Below the pieces are notes generated by a model that had not been told where the DNA came from, searched no databases, and saw only the letters and a program-made list of their open reading frames with translations. Below, piece by piece: positions 16,432-25,226 of a stretch of 64,000 nt of DNA (position 1 is its first letter; the number at the start of each line of letters is the position of its first letter). Origin of the DNA: Ensifer adhaerens (GTDB taxonomy: Bacteria; Pseudomonadota; Alphaproteobacteria; Rhizobiales; Rhizobiaceae); assembly GCF_013283195.1 (NCBI RefSeq), contig NZ_JABEKT010000006.1:1-64000 (forward strand). Reading direction: 5' to 3'. The position numbers were made by a program, and so were the translations under genes.

Positions 16432-17499
16432 TCAGACGCGATTGCCGTCGGCGTCGAAGAAGTGCAGGCGCTCCGGCGGCAACCGTGCCGGGATTTCCCC
16501 CGATGCCTTGAGGAAGGCGCGGTCGTTGGTGAAGGCCTTGAAGATCGCCTTGCCGAAGGACAGATGCAGGATGATGCCAAAGCCGGTCGGTTCGACAAGA
16601 TCGACCGTCGCCTTCAATGCATCCGGTGCCGTGGTGCCAATCTCGACATGTTCCGGCCGGATGCCAAGCGTCGCGCTGGCGCCGTCTGCCAGTTCCGCAT
16701 GCACTTGCGCCGGGATGGTGACGCCACCTTTTGTCTCGAAGCGAGGCGATTGGCCGTTGCGATAGGTGCCTTCGAAGAAGTTCATGCCGGGCGAACCGAT
16801 GAAGCCGGCAACGAAGAGGTTGGCCGGACGATCATAGAGATCGAGCGGGCTGCCGACCTGCTGGACGAAGCCGCCGTTCATGGCAACGATCCGGTCGGCC
16901 AGCGTCATCGCTTCGATCTGGTCGTGGGTGACGTAGATCGAGGTGGCGCCCAGATCCTTGTGCAGCTTCTTGATCTCGGCGCGCATCTGTTCGCGCAGGC
17001 GTGCGTCGAGGTTTGATAGCGGTTCGTCGAAGAGAAAGGCCTTGGGTTCGCGCACGATGGCGCGGCCCATGGCGACGCGCTGGCGCTGGCCGCCGGAAAG
17101 GGCACGCGGGCGGCGCTCCAGCAGCGGATCGAGACCGAGCTTGGACGCAGCGCCCGAGACGACACTGGCGATCTTTTCCTTGGCTGTCTTCCTCAGCCTC
17201 AGACTGTAGCTCATGTTGTTGGCGACCGACATATGCGGATAGAGCGCATAGGACTGGAACACCATGGCGATGTCGCGGTCCTTCGGCGCCAGTTCGTTGA
17301 CGCGTTTGCCGGCGATGCGGATTTCGCCCGAAGTGACGCTTTCAAGGCCGGCGATCATGCGCAGCAGGGTGGACTTGCCGCAGCCGGACGGGCCGACCAG
17401 CACGACGAATTCGCCGTCGCCGATCTTGAGGTCCACATCGTGCAGGACCGGGTGGATGCCGTAGCATTTACGGATATTGGCGATATCGATGGAAGCCAT
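16432..17499 (-). CDS. Sugar-type ABC importer ATPase (UgpC/MsmK/MalK-like)
   Basis: A 355-residue cytoplasmic ATPase that would power the importer encoded just upstream. Walker A is GPSGCGKST, the signature is LSGGQRQR, Walker B is FLFDEPLSNLDA and the switch histidine is in YVTHDQIEAM. The C-terminal 120 residues form the TOBE/OB regulatory region typical of carbohydrate CUT1 ATPases. It is the last gene of the cluster, starting nine bases after the permease at 17509-18342. The substrate cannot be read from the sequence. Confidence 0.93.
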   Translation of the reverse strand: MASIDIANIRKCYGIHPVLHDVDLKIGDGEFVVLVGPSGCGKSTLLRMIAGLESVTSGEIRIAGKRVNELAPKDRDIAMVFQSYALYPHMSVANNMSYSLRLRKTAKEKIASVVSGAASKLGLDPLLERRPRALSGGQRQRVAMGRAIVREPKAFLFDEPLSNLDARLREQMRAEIKKLHKDLGATSIYVTHDQIEAMTLADRIVAMNGGFVQQVGSPLDLYDRPANLFVAGFIGSPGMNFFEGTYRNGQSPRFETKGGVTIPAQVHAELADGASATLGIRPEHVEIGTTAPDALKATVDLVEPTGFGIILHLSFGKAIFKAFTNDRAFLKASGEIPARLPPERLHFFDADGNRV

Positions 17500-17508
17500 G
17501 GTGGATCC

Positions 17509-18342
17509 TCAGCCTTTGACCGCGCCGGCCGTCAGGCCCTGGACGAGATAGCGTTGAATGAGCAGGAAGAAGAGGCAGGCCGGGATCAGCGCCAGCACGC
17601 CCGCGGCCATCATCTGGCCGAAGTCGACCGAGAATTTCGACACGAAGGACAAAAGCCCGACCGGAAAAGTCGCCTGGTCGTTGCCCGAGATCAGCATCAG
17701 CGAAAACAGAAGCTCGCTCCAGGCAGCGGTGAAGACAAAGCCGAGCGTGGCGGCGATGCCGGGGAGCGTCAGCGGCAGGATGATCTGACGGAAGGCGACG
17801 AACTGGGTTGCGCCGTCGATCATCGCCGCCTCTTCGAGATCCTTCGGAATGCCGTCGAAGAAGGACTGCATCAGGAAGGTGGCAAAGGGCACGTTGAAGG
17901 CGGTGTAGACGATGACGAGACCGGTCAGGCTGTTGGTGAGGCCGAGCGGCGACAGGATCTTGAAGATCGGCGCGACCAGCATGACGAGCGGGAACATCTG
18001 CGTCAGCAGCATCAGCGCCACCAGCCAGTACTTTCCGCGGAAGTTGAAGCGCGACAGCGCGTAGCCGGAGAGCGAGGCGAGGACGGTGACGATGACGGCG
18101 GTCGAGCCCGAGACGATCAGGCTGTTCTTGAAGAACACTGGGAAGGCACTGTGGCGCAGCACGAAATCGAAATGCTCGAGGCTGGCACGCGAAGGCCACA
18201 TTCGAATGCCTTCGGAGTAGAGCAAGTCGTTCGGCGTGACTGCGACCTTCAGCAGCCAGTAGAGCGGGAAGAGCGCGAAGGCGATATAGGCGAGGATCGC
18301 CAATCGATGCGCGGCTACGAGAAGAATGGGTTTGGCGCGCAT
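17509..18342 (-). CDS. ABC importer permease, MalG/UgpE-like
   Basis: This 277-residue inner-membrane permease has about six helices and the coupling motif EEAAMIDGATQFVAFRQIILP that contacts the ATPase. The ATG at 18342 follows the partner permease by five bases. A much longer open frame runs upstream, but it overlaps the partner gene out of frame and is not real. It pairs with 18348-19283. Confidence 0.93.
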   Translation of the reverse strand: MRAKPILLVAAHRLAILAYIAFALFPLYWLLKVAVTPNDLLYSEGIRMWPSRASLEHFDFVLRHSAFPVFFKNSLIVSGSTAVIVTVLASLSGYALSRFNFRGKYWLVALMLLTQMFPLVMLVAPIFKILSPLGLTNSLTGLVIVYTAFNVPFATFLMQSFFDGIPKDLEEAAMIDGATQFVAFRQIILPLTLPGIAATLGFVFTAAWSELLFSLMLISGNDQATFPVGLLSFVSKFSVDFGQMMAAGVLALIPACLFFLLIQRYLVQGLTAGAVKG

Positions 18343-18347
18343 TGGTC

Positions 18348-19283
18348 TCAATCCTTGCTCAGCAGCCATTGGCGCAGGATGACGATCAGCATGGAATAGG
18401 CGAGCAGCAGTGCCAGAAGCACCAGCGCGATTGCCGAGGCATAGCCGAAGTCCAGTCGCTTGAAGGCCTGGGTGAAGATGTAGCTGGCGACGATCTGGGT
18501 GCGATCGGCCGGCCCGCCATTGGTCATGACGATGATCAGGTCGGCGAAGTTCGAGATCCAGACGGTGCGCAAGAGAATGGTGATGGCGATCGTCGGCGCC
18601 AGGAAGGGCAGGGTGATCGACAGGAACCGCTGCACTGGGCCGGCGCCGTCGATGCTGGCCGCCTCGTAGAGATCGCGCGGGATCGCCTGGAGGGCGGCCA
18701 GCAAGGTAATGGCGAAGAACGGGATGCCCCACCAGACATTGGCGATGATCGGCCCCCACATTGCCAGTTGTGGGTCGGAGAGAATGTTTGTGGGTTCGCT
18801 CATGATGCCGATCGCATAAAACCAGTGCGGCAGCGGTCCGACGACGGGATTGAACAGCCAGGACCAGTTGAGGCCGGCAAGGAAGCTCGGCACCGCCCAG
18901 GGCAGGAAGACGAGCGCCTGTGCGAGTCCGCGGCCGTAGAACGGCTTGTCGAGCAGCAGCGCCAGGATAAGACCCAGCAGGAACTGCAGAAAGACCGAGG
19001 CTCCGGTCCACCAGAGCGTGTTGCGCAGCGCCCGATAGAAGGCCTGGTCCTGCGACAGTGCCCGGAAGTGATCGAGGCCGATGAAGGCGCCGGAGAACGG
19101 ATTGAGCAGTTGGATATCGCGGAAGGCGTAGGAAACGCCGAGTGCCAGCGGCACCAGCATGACGGTGACGATCAGGATCAGCGCCGGGGCGCTGTAGAGA
19201 TACGGCGCTGCCCCATCGGCGATGCGCTTCATCAGCGGCGTCCTGCTTGCGGGCAGGCCGTCTTGGCGGGCGACATAGGCCAT
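18348..19283 (-). CDS. ABC importer permease, MalF/UgpA-like
   Basis: A 311-residue permease of the carbohydrate CUT1 class. It has an N-terminal helix (APALILIVTVMLVPLALGVSY) and the EAA loop DLYEAASIDGAGPVQRFLSITLP. With 17509-18342 it forms the membrane channel for the binding protein at 19385-20644. The sugar or other solute carried is unknown; CUT1 systems also carry glycerol-3-phosphate and similar solutes. Confidence 0.93.
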   Translation of the reverse strand: MAYVARQDGLPASRTPLMKRIADGAAPYLYSAPALILIVTVMLVPLALGVSYAFRDIQLLNPFSGAFIGLDHFRALSQDQAFYRALRNTLWWTGASVFLQFLLGLILALLLDKPFYGRGLAQALVFLPWAVPSFLAGLNWSWLFNPVVGPLPHWFYAIGIMSEPTNILSDPQLAMWGPIIANVWWGIPFFAITLLAALQAIPRDLYEAASIDGAGPVQRFLSITLPFLAPTIAITILLRTVWISNFADLIIVMTNGGPADRTQIVASYIFTQAFKRLDFGYASAIALVLLALLLAYSMLIVILRQWLLSKD

Positions 19284-19350
19284 CGATCGAAATTTCCCCT
19301 GTGCGGCCGCCGGTTTTTTTGGCGTGCCTTGTTTTCACGACATCGGGTGA

Positions 19351-19376
19351 CCGGCGGCGCCTCAGAGCGCCGCCGG
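19351..19376. terminator. Intercistronic hairpin after the binding-protein gene
   Basis: CCGGCGGCGC (19351-19360) pairs perfectly with GCGCCGCCGG (19367-19376) around a six-base loop, just beyond the binding-protein stop. There is no T tract in the minus-strand direction. It probably protects the binding-protein message and keeps that protein in excess of the permeases. Confidence 0.6.
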
Positions 19377-19384
19377 CCGAAGGC

Positions 19385-20644
19385 TCATTTCTTGGCGAGG
19401 TGCTTCTGCTGCGCCTTGGTGAGGTAATCGGCCCACTGGTTGGCGAGCTCCGCTGGCGTGATATCGCCAAGCAAGGCTTCCTGGGTGGTCTTGATCGCGA
19501 GCGAATCCTTGAAGAAGGCGAATTCCTCGAGGTAGGTCGGCATCACGGTCAAAACGACGTCCTTGTCGGCAAGCTCGTCGAACCAGCCCTTGAACTGCGG
19601 GCTCGCATAGAAGGGATCCTTCTCGGCGGCCTTGTGCACCGGCAGAGCGCCGGTGCGCTTGTTCCACTCGATGTTGCCTTCCGGCCCTTCGAGCGTCTCG
19701 ATCAGCTTCCAGGAGAGGTCCTTGTTCTGGCTTGCCGACAGCATCGACCAGCCGGCAAAGCCGATGGTGGTGAACGCCTTGCCGCTCGGGCCCTTCGGCA
19801 TGGTGGTGACGCCGAAGTCTTCCGATTTCATCCGCTCGGCAATGGCGATCAATGCATCCGGGTCCTGGTCAAGGAAGGCGCAGGTGCCGCTATAGAACCC
19901 GGCGACGATCTCGTTGAAGCCCCAGTTGACGCTGTCCTTCGGCGCCAACCCCTTCTTGTAGAGGTCGATTACCCAGGTGAGGCCATTGACCCAGCCTTCG
20001 CTGTTCATGGTCGAGGTGCCGTCGTCATTGAAGAACTTGTTGCTGCCGGCCATGGTTGCGCCGAACATCACCCAGCCGTTGAGGCCGCCCGGACCGCCGC
20101 GCAGGCAGTAGCCGGATTTGCCCGGCAGTTTGGAGACGGCTTCCGATGCCTTGACGAAATCGTCCATGGTCTTCGGCGGCTCGTTGACGCCGGCTTCCGA
20201 CAAGAGCTTCTTGTTGTAGAACATGGCGCGCAGATAGAAGCCGTAGGGCAGCATATAGGCGGTGTTCTTGATGTCGCGGCCCAGTTCGAGGGTGCGCTCG
20301 GTCAGGCCCGGCGTGTGCTCCCACTTTTCGAGATAGGGCTCCAGGCTTTCGAGCATGCCGTTGTTGGCATAGAGCGAAAGCCAGGTGTCGGGCATTTCCA
20401 TCACGTCGGGCAGCTCGCCGGCCGAAACCATGGTGGCGAACTTCTGGAAGGCTTCGCCCCAGGGCAGCGAGATGATCTCGACCGTGGTGCCAGGATTTGC
20501 CGCTTCAAACTTGGCAACGATCGACTTCAGCGTCTCGGTGCGCTCGGGGCTGGTGATGACCTCGACGAGTTTCAGCTTGGTATCGGCCAGTGCACTTCCT
20601 GCCATCAGGGTGGCAAGCAGAGTGGCGGTAATCAGTTTCCTCAT
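19385..20644 (-). CDS. Extracellular solute-binding protein, family 1
   Basis: This 419-residue periplasmic protein captures the substrate for the adjacent importer. A signal peptide (MRKLITATLLATLMAGSALA) precedes a mature protein with features of sugar-type family 1 binding proteins, including VVAKFEAANPGT-like and GYAGWSML-like segments. The start at 20644 is preceded by AAGGGA; upstream codons in the same frame are untranslated leader. It lies between a trans-sulfuration enzyme gene and the permeases. Confidence 0.92.
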   Translation of the reverse strand: MRKLITATLLATLMAGSALADTKLKLVEVITSPERTETLKSIVAKFEAANPGTTVEIISLPWGEAFQKFATMVSAGELPDVMEMPDTWLSLYANNGMLESLEPYLEKWEHTPGLTERTLELGRDIKNTAYMLPYGFYLRAMFYNKKLLSEAGVNEPPKTMDDFVKASEAVSKLPGKSGYCLRGGPGGLNGWVMFGATMAGSNKFFNDDGTSTMNSEGWVNGLTWVIDLYKKGLAPKDSVNWGFNEIVAGFYSGTCAFLDQDPDALIAIAERMKSEDFGVTTMPKGPSGKAFTTIGFAGWSMLSASQNKDLSWKLIETLEGPEGNIEWNKRTGALPVHKAAEKDPFYASPQFKGWFDELADKDVVLTVMPTYLEEFAFFKDSLAIKTTQEALLGDITPAELANQWADYLTKAQQKHLAKK

Positions 20645-20711
20645 TTTTGTTCCCTTTGTTTTTTGATGGTTGATCCACATGCAATGAGCGGGATGCGGCA
20701 TCCCGCTCCCG

Positions 20712-21884
20712 TCAGCCTGACGAAGCGGCAGACATCGCCGCTTCAAGATCGCTCCAGAGGGCCTCCGTTCCCTCCAGGCCGACATGGAGCCGTACGGACC
20801 GCGGCGAGATGCCGAAGGCGGCCGCGGAATTGGGCTGGGCTTTCTGCGACAGCACGACTTCGCCCGGAACGATCAGGCTTTCGTGTCCGCCCCAGGAAAC
20901 GCCGAGCTTGAACAGGTCGAGGTGATCGGCGAAGCGCCTGACATCGACGCCGTCGCGGAAGATGAAAGAGAAGAGACCCGATGTGCCGGACAGGCCCGGC
21001 GGCAAGGTGTTGCCGAGGCCCGGATGGCAGACGGTCTCGACCAGCGGATGGGCCTGCAGGCGCTGAGCCACCGTCAGCGCCGAGCGCTCATGCGCTTTCA
21101 TGCGGATCGGCAGGGTGCGAAGACCACGGATCAGGAGCCAGGCATCGAAGGGCGAGAGCTTGCCGCCGAGATAGGGGTAGGCTTCCGAACGGATGCGGCC
21201 GATCAGTTCCTTCGAACCGGCGACGACACCTGCGACCACGTCCGAGTGCCCGCCGAGATATTTCGAGGCCGAATGAATGACGAGATCGACGCCGAGCGCA
21301 ATCGGCTGCTGGAAGATCGGGCTCGCCCAGCTGTTGTCGATGGCGGTGATGATGCCCTGGTCCTTGGCAAGCCGGGCAAGCGAGGCGACATCATGGGTGT
21401 CCATCACCCAGCTCGTCGGGCTTTCCATGTAAAAAAGTTTGGCGCCGGGCAGGGCTTTCGCAACCGCTTCCTCGTCGCGACCGTCGACATAGGTCACTTC
21501 GATCTTCATGCGCTTCAGGTGCGTGCCGAAGAGGCGGAAGGCGTCGGGATAGACATGGTTGACGGCAACGATGCGGTCACCGGGCTCGACGAAGGACAGC
21601 ACGGTGGACGAGATCGCCGACATGCCGCTGGCAAAGCCGATTGCGTCCTCTGCTCCTTCGAGCTTCGCCAGCATCTCCTCGAACATGCGCACCGTCGGGT
21701 TGAGGCCTCGGGTGTAGATCGGCCGCACGCGCTCTCCCTTGTAGGACGCGACCATGTCGTCATAGTCCTTGAAGGTGAAAAGCGAGGTCTGAACGATCGG
21801 CGGAACCACCGCGTCGAAGGCATTGCCTTCGTCATGCGCGACGATCAGCGAGGCGTGGTCGAACGGATCAAGGCCGTTGTTCAT
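20712..21884 (-). CDS. Cys/Met metabolism PLP-dependent enzyme (cystathionine gamma-synthase/lyase family)
   Basis: A 390-residue PLP enzyme of the trans-sulfuration family. The PLP lysine is in VIHSASKYLGGHSDVVAG, the N-terminal YTRGLNPTVRMFEEMLAKLEG matches the family signature, and the GFASGMSAISS loop binds the cofactor phosphate. Family members act on cystathionine, homocysteine, O-acetylhomoserine or methionine; the substrate here is not clear. It overlaps the upstream FadR-type regulator by four bases and precedes an ABC importer. It may therefore act on the imported solute or its product. Confidence 0.9.
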   Translation of the reverse strand: MNNGLDPFDHASLIVAHDEGNAFDAVVPPIVQTSLFTFKDYDDMVASYKGERVRPIYTRGLNPTVRMFEEMLAKLEGAEDAIGFASGMSAISSTVLSFVEPGDRIVAVNHVYPDAFRLFGTHLKRMKIEVTYVDGRDEEAVAKALPGAKLFYMESPTSWVMDTHDVASLARLAKDQGIITAIDNSWASPIFQQPIALGVDLVIHSASKYLGGHSDVVAGVVAGSKELIGRIRSEAYPYLGGKLSPFDAWLLIRGLRTLPIRMKAHERSALTVAQRLQAHPLVETVCHPGLGNTLPPGLSGTSGLFSFIFRDGVDVRRFADHLDLFKLGVSWGGHESLIVPGEVVLSQKAQPNSAAAFGISPRSVRLHVGLEGTEALWSDLEAAMSAASSG

Positions 21885-22597
21885 TTGGACATTTCCTTGA
21901 TGTCTTCCTCGACGATCGCGAGGATTTTCAATGTTTCTTCGCGCGCGGTGTCAGGGTCCTTTGCCGCGATCGCGTTGAAGAGGGTGCGGTGGAACGGGAA
22001 GGAGCGGCGGGCGAAATCCGTGCGATCGAAAGGATGGTCCCAGAAGCGCTCGAAGGCCTCGCGCATCTGCTCGAGCAACTGCCGGAACAAGGGATTGTGG
22101 GTGGCATCATAGATCGCCAGGTGAAAGGCGAGGTCCTCCGGACCTGATGTGCCCTTGGCGATGTGCACCCGCTCCATCTCGTTGAGTTTTACTTCGATGA
22201 TCTCGAGGTCTTTGTCGGTGCGTCGGCGTGCGGCGACCATATTGGCCTCGACCTCGATGCCGCGTCGAACCTCGAGCGTCATCAACAGCACGTCGCGCAG
22301 GTGTCCGGCATCGAGCGTCAGCGGCATATGGAGGGTCGAGGCCGAAATGGCGCGCAGCAGATAGGTGCCGCTGCCCTTGCGCGCCTCGACGACGCCGAGT
22401 GCCTGGAAATGGCGAATGACTTCGCGCACGGTCGAGCGCCCGACGGCGAGCGCCGTCATCAGTTCGCGTTCCGCCGGCAGACGGTCGCCGGGTTTCAGGC
22501 CGGACTGCTGGACGTAATCGGCGAGCGCGGCAATGACCTGCTGCGCCCGGTCGGCGGGCGGCAATGGCAGAAGTGCGGCTCTGGCTTGTTCAGTCAT
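21881..22597 (-). CDS. FadR-type GntR transcriptional regulator
   Basis: This 238-residue regulator has an N-terminal winged helix (LKPGDRLPAERELMTALAVGRSTVREVIRHFQ) and a C-terminal all-helical FCD ligand-binding domain. It is the first gene of the operon with the PLP enzyme and the importer, so it probably controls that operon in response to the substrate. A possible operator, TTGGTC-N8-GATCAA, lies at 22621-22640, just upstream of its start. Confidence 0.92.
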   Translation of the reverse strand: MTEQARAALLPLPPADRAQQVIAALADYVQQSGLKPGDRLPAERELMTALAVGRSTVREVIRHFQALGVVEARKGSGTYLLRAISASTLHMPLTLDAGHLRDVLLMTLEVRRGIEVEANMVAARRRTDKDLEIIEVKLNEMERVHIAKGTSGPEDLAFHLAIYDATHNPLFRQLLEQMREAFERFWDHPFDRTDFARRSFPFHRTLFNAIAAKDPDTAREETLKILAIVEEDIKEMSK

Positions 22598-22620
22598 TCA
22601 GCCTCCCCCTCGGCGCCAAA

Positions 22621-22640
22621 TTGGTCTGACATCTGATCAA
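22621..22640. promoter_or_regulatory. Possible FadR-type operator
   Basis: TTGGTC (22621-22626) and GATCAA (22635-22640) form an imperfect inverted repeat of the kind bound by FadR-subfamily dimers. It is 24 bases before the regulator gene at 21881-22597, consistent with autoregulation. Confidence 0.35.
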
Positions 22641-22741
22641 TATGTCGAAGGTGCCGGGGGCCGTCAAGCAGGAACTTATTAAGCTCGACATCAGTTGACC
22701 TCGTCGCCGGCAGGCGTAGACAAGGGGCAAGGAGCTTGAAG

Positions 22742-22990
22742 ATGTTGAAATCGAGATATGTGCTGTTCGCCACGGCAATCATCAGTGCGGCGGCGCTCGC
22801 CGGCGATGCACAGGCGCAGATGCGGACCAGGAAGGGGGAGTATTACGAGGGCATCCAGCGCAAGCCCTATGGCCACACTTTCTGGATCTGGCCGCCGGCC
22901 GAACAGCGCGAGCCGGTCTATGCGCCGCGTCGCGGCAAGGATCCGGACGGCGGTCAATCGCTAAAGGGGCGCAAACCGCCGACCCGGTAG
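22742..22990 (+). CDS. Small exported protein of unknown function
   Basis: The 82 residues begin with a clear signal peptide (YVLFATAIISAAALAGDAQAQ). The mature part is short, basic and proline-rich (YGHTFWIWPPAEQREPVYAP). AAGGAG lies seven bases before the ATG at 22742, which supports translation there. It stands alone between oppositely oriented genes. I recognise no family; an envelope or periplasmic location is inferred. Confidence 0.65.
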   Translation: MLKSRYVLFATAIISAAALAGDAQAQMRTRKGEYYEGIQRKPYGHTFWIWPPAEQREPVYAPRRGKDPDGGQSLKGRKPPTR

Positions 22991-23037
22991 GTGCTCAATC
23001 CTTCCTTCAGCCAAGGCGGGCTGGAGCGGGTAGAAAA

Positions 23038-23057
23038 GTGGCGCCCTAAGGCGCCAC
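23038..23057 (-). terminator. Terminator of the M24 peptidase gene
   Basis: GTGGCGCC and GGCGCCAC form a perfect eight-base stem with a four-base loop. On the minus strand it is followed by TTTTC. It lies ten bases after the stop of the gene at 23068-24171. Confidence 0.85.
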
Positions 23058-23067
23058 CAATGTCATG

Positions 23068-24171
23068 TCAGACTTGTGCGACGTGAACGTCGCGCGGCAG
23101 CGACGACAGCACTTCCGGTCCGTCCGCGCGCAGGATGACGATATCCTCGAGCCGGATACCGAAGCGGCCGGGCAGGTAGATGCCGGGTTCGATCGAAAAC
23201 ACCATGCCTTCCTCCAGAACCGTTTCCGACGTCGCCGTGATGTAAGGCGGCTCGTGGCCGTCGATGCCCATGCCGTGGCCGGTGCGGTGGACGAAGTATT
23301 CTCCATAGCCGGCGTCTGCGATCACCTTACGGGCCGCATCGTCGACTTCCTTGGCGAGGACGCCGGGACGAGCGGCTTTTAGCGCCGCCTGGACGGCCCG
23401 CTCGACGATCGTGTGGATCTGGCCGTAGCCTTCCGGCGCGCGGCCGACAATCGCCATCCGGGTGATGTCGCTCGGGAAGCCCTGCTTGCGGCCGCCGATA
23501 TCGATGACGACCGCGTCACCTTCGGCAATCACCCGCTCGCTGGCGGAATGGTGCGGGAAAGCCCCGTTGCCGCCGGCACCGACGATCCAGAAGGCCGGTG
23601 CCGCGCCCTCGGAGGCAAAGTGCGCCCGGATTTCAGCGGCCAGTTCCTTCTCGGTCATACCAGGGCGGATTTTCGAGAAGGCCGCCTGCATGGCGCGGTC
23701 GGCGATGCCGGCGTTCATCTTCAGGAGGTCGTACTCGATTCTGTCCTTGCGCATGCGCAGGGCGCCGAGCGTTTCCGGCGTGAAGTCGCGGGCGGTGTCA
23801 GCGGGCAGATTGTCGAGGAGCAACAGCGCGAAATCGGCACGCATGGTCTCGTCCAGCACGACGCGGCCAGGTGCAGTAGCGCCGACGTCGGAAAGGGCTG
23901 CGGTCAGGGCATCGGCTGGGCCGACATCATCGGCCCAGTTGTGGAAGGCAATGTCGGTGTGCTCGCGCGTGCCTTCGGCATTGAGCGCCGGCATCAGGAA
24001 CGCCTCCTTCTCGGGGCCGATCAGCAGCAGGCAGGGGCGTTCGTCGGGATGCGGATGATAGCCGATCAGCCAATCCATGTGCGATCCGGGTGCAAGTGCC
24101 ACCAGCCCGCTGCCGGTGTCGTTCATCTTGGCGCGAAGGGCCGCGAAGCGTGCTTTCGTCAGTTCAGTCAT
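23068..24171 (-). CDS. M24-family metallopeptidase (Xaa-Pro aminopeptidase/creatinase fold)
   Basis: A 367-residue protein with an N-terminal creatinase-like domain and a C-terminal pita-bread catalytic domain. The metal ligands of active M24 peptidases are all present: two aspartates in VVIDIGGRKQGFPSDITRM, histidine in HRTGHGMGIDGHEPP, and glutamates in VFSIEPGIYLPG and GIRLEDIV. It probably removes N-terminal residues before proline or hydrolyses a related small amide. It is likely monocistronic, with a terminator at 23038-23057. A specialised amidohydrolase role is possible given the amine-catabolic neighbourhood. Confidence 0.88.
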   Translation of the reverse strand: MTELTKARFAALRAKMNDTGSGLVALAPGSHMDWLIGYHPHPDERPCLLLIGPEKEAFLMPALNAEGTREHTDIAFHNWADDVGPADALTAALSDVGATAPGRVVLDETMRADFALLLLDNLPADTARDFTPETLGALRMRKDRIEYDLLKMNAGIADRAMQAAFSKIRPGMTEKELAAEIRAHFASEGAAPAFWIVGAGGNGAFPHHSASERVIAEGDAVVIDIGGRKQGFPSDITRMAIVGRAPEGYGQIHTIVERAVQAALKAARPGVLAKEVDDAARKVIADAGYGEYFVHRTGHGMGIDGHEPPYITATSETVLEEGMVFSIEPGIYLPGRFGIRLEDIVILRADGPEVLSSLPRDVHVAQV

Positions 24172-24345
24172 GGCGTTTCCAGTTCTGGTTCTGGCAGGGT
24201 TGGGTCAGGTGAGGGGCCGCGCGCCGGTCTCGTGTTCGGGCGTCGATCGACGCGCGGCGGTCGCCGGGCTAAGGCGCCCGGACGAAAGGCTGGGGAGCTG
24301 AGGAGCGCAGTCGCCGAAGCGCTTGCGCGGCCGGATCGGGCGGGA

Positions 24346-25050
24346 CTATCCGGTGCCCTTGTCCGGGCTTGCGGCGGCACTGCGCCGATCATCGGCGCGT
24401 GTTACAGCAAAGGCGCCTTCCGGCGTTTCCGCCGACTGCGCGTCGCCGAAGACATCCATGGTGCAGGTGTGCAGGATGATGGTTGGTTCGCCGGTGTGGT
24501 TCCAGGTGAGGTGGGTGAGGCCGGAGAGGAAATGTGCGGAATCTCCCGCTTCCAGCACAGTCTCCTCGCCATCGATCTCGATCGTCAGGGCGCCTTGAAG
24601 GATGAAGAATATCTCCTCGCCCTCATGGGTCATCGCCTCGCTGCGGTGACCCGGCGGCGTGTGCACTACGGTACTGCGCAGGACGCTGCCCGGAAAGGAA
24701 GCGGACAGGCGCTCATAGGAGACATTGCTGTCGACGGAGCCTGCCAGTGCGTAGGCGCGGCGCTGGTCATGGCGGGTAAACGGCGTTGCGACTTTGGGGG
24801 AATTGAGGAACGTGCCGACCTCGACCTTCAGCACGCGGCAGACCGCAACGAGCGAGGTCAGCGACGGTACGGTGATGCCGCGCTCGATTTGTGAGATGAA
24901 ACCAACGGAAAAATCCGCCTGATCCGCGACGTCCTTGAGCGTCAGCTTCAACACCTTGCGACGCTGGCGCAGGCGATCGCCGAGCGGCGGAAGCTCAGAT
25001 ACGGGATTGTCTGGCCGAGACTGCGAATCCACTGCGAAATCCCCTCTCAT
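24346..25050 (-). CDS. XRE-family regulator with C-terminal cupin (PuuR-like)
   Basis: This 234-residue regulator has an N-terminal helix-turn-helix (LKLTLKDVADQADFSVGFISQIERGITVPSLTSL) and a C-terminal cupin barrel (HEGEEIFFILQGALTIEIDGEE). The same architecture is found in E. coli PuuR, the repressor of putrescine catabolism. The start at 25050 has GAGGAC in front. The putrescine genes puuA and puuB lie about one kilobase away, so control of them is a reasonable inference. Confidence 0.85.
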   Translation of the reverse strand: MRGDFAVDSQSRPDNPVSELPPLGDRLRQRRKVLKLTLKDVADQADFSVGFISQIERGITVPSLTSLVAVCRVLKVEVGTFLNSPKVATPFTRHDQRRAYALAGSVDSNVSYERLSASFPGSVLRSTVVHTPPGHRSEAMTHEGEEIFFILQGALTIEIDGEETVLEAGDSAHFLSGLTHLTWNHTGEPTIILHTCTMDVFGDAQSAETPEGAFAVTRADDRRSAAASPDKGTG

Positions 25051-25226
25051 CCCACGTCCTCGTTTCGGGGAGGATCTCCTGCGTGGGCGCGCCATCCATG
25101 CCCGGAAATCGCTAGGGATTTCAGGGTGATGCGCTCGTATTTTCCGGACTTTGGGGCGGCGTTCACGCCTTGTCAACGAAAATTTTAGCTACACTAAAAT
25201 TTCACCGATCCAGGCCTGCTTTGCCG

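Noticed and set aside
17509-19470. Apparent 653-codon frame that would fuse an upstream segment to the MalG-like permease
   Set aside because: The first 375 codons overlap the partner permease gene out of frame and look non-protein-like. The real permease starts at 18342.
22671-22696. GGAAC followed by a 17-base spacer upstream of the small exported protein, resembling an EcfG promoter
   Set aside because: The -10 position reads AGTT rather than CGTT, and the site is only one of many chance GGAAC matches.
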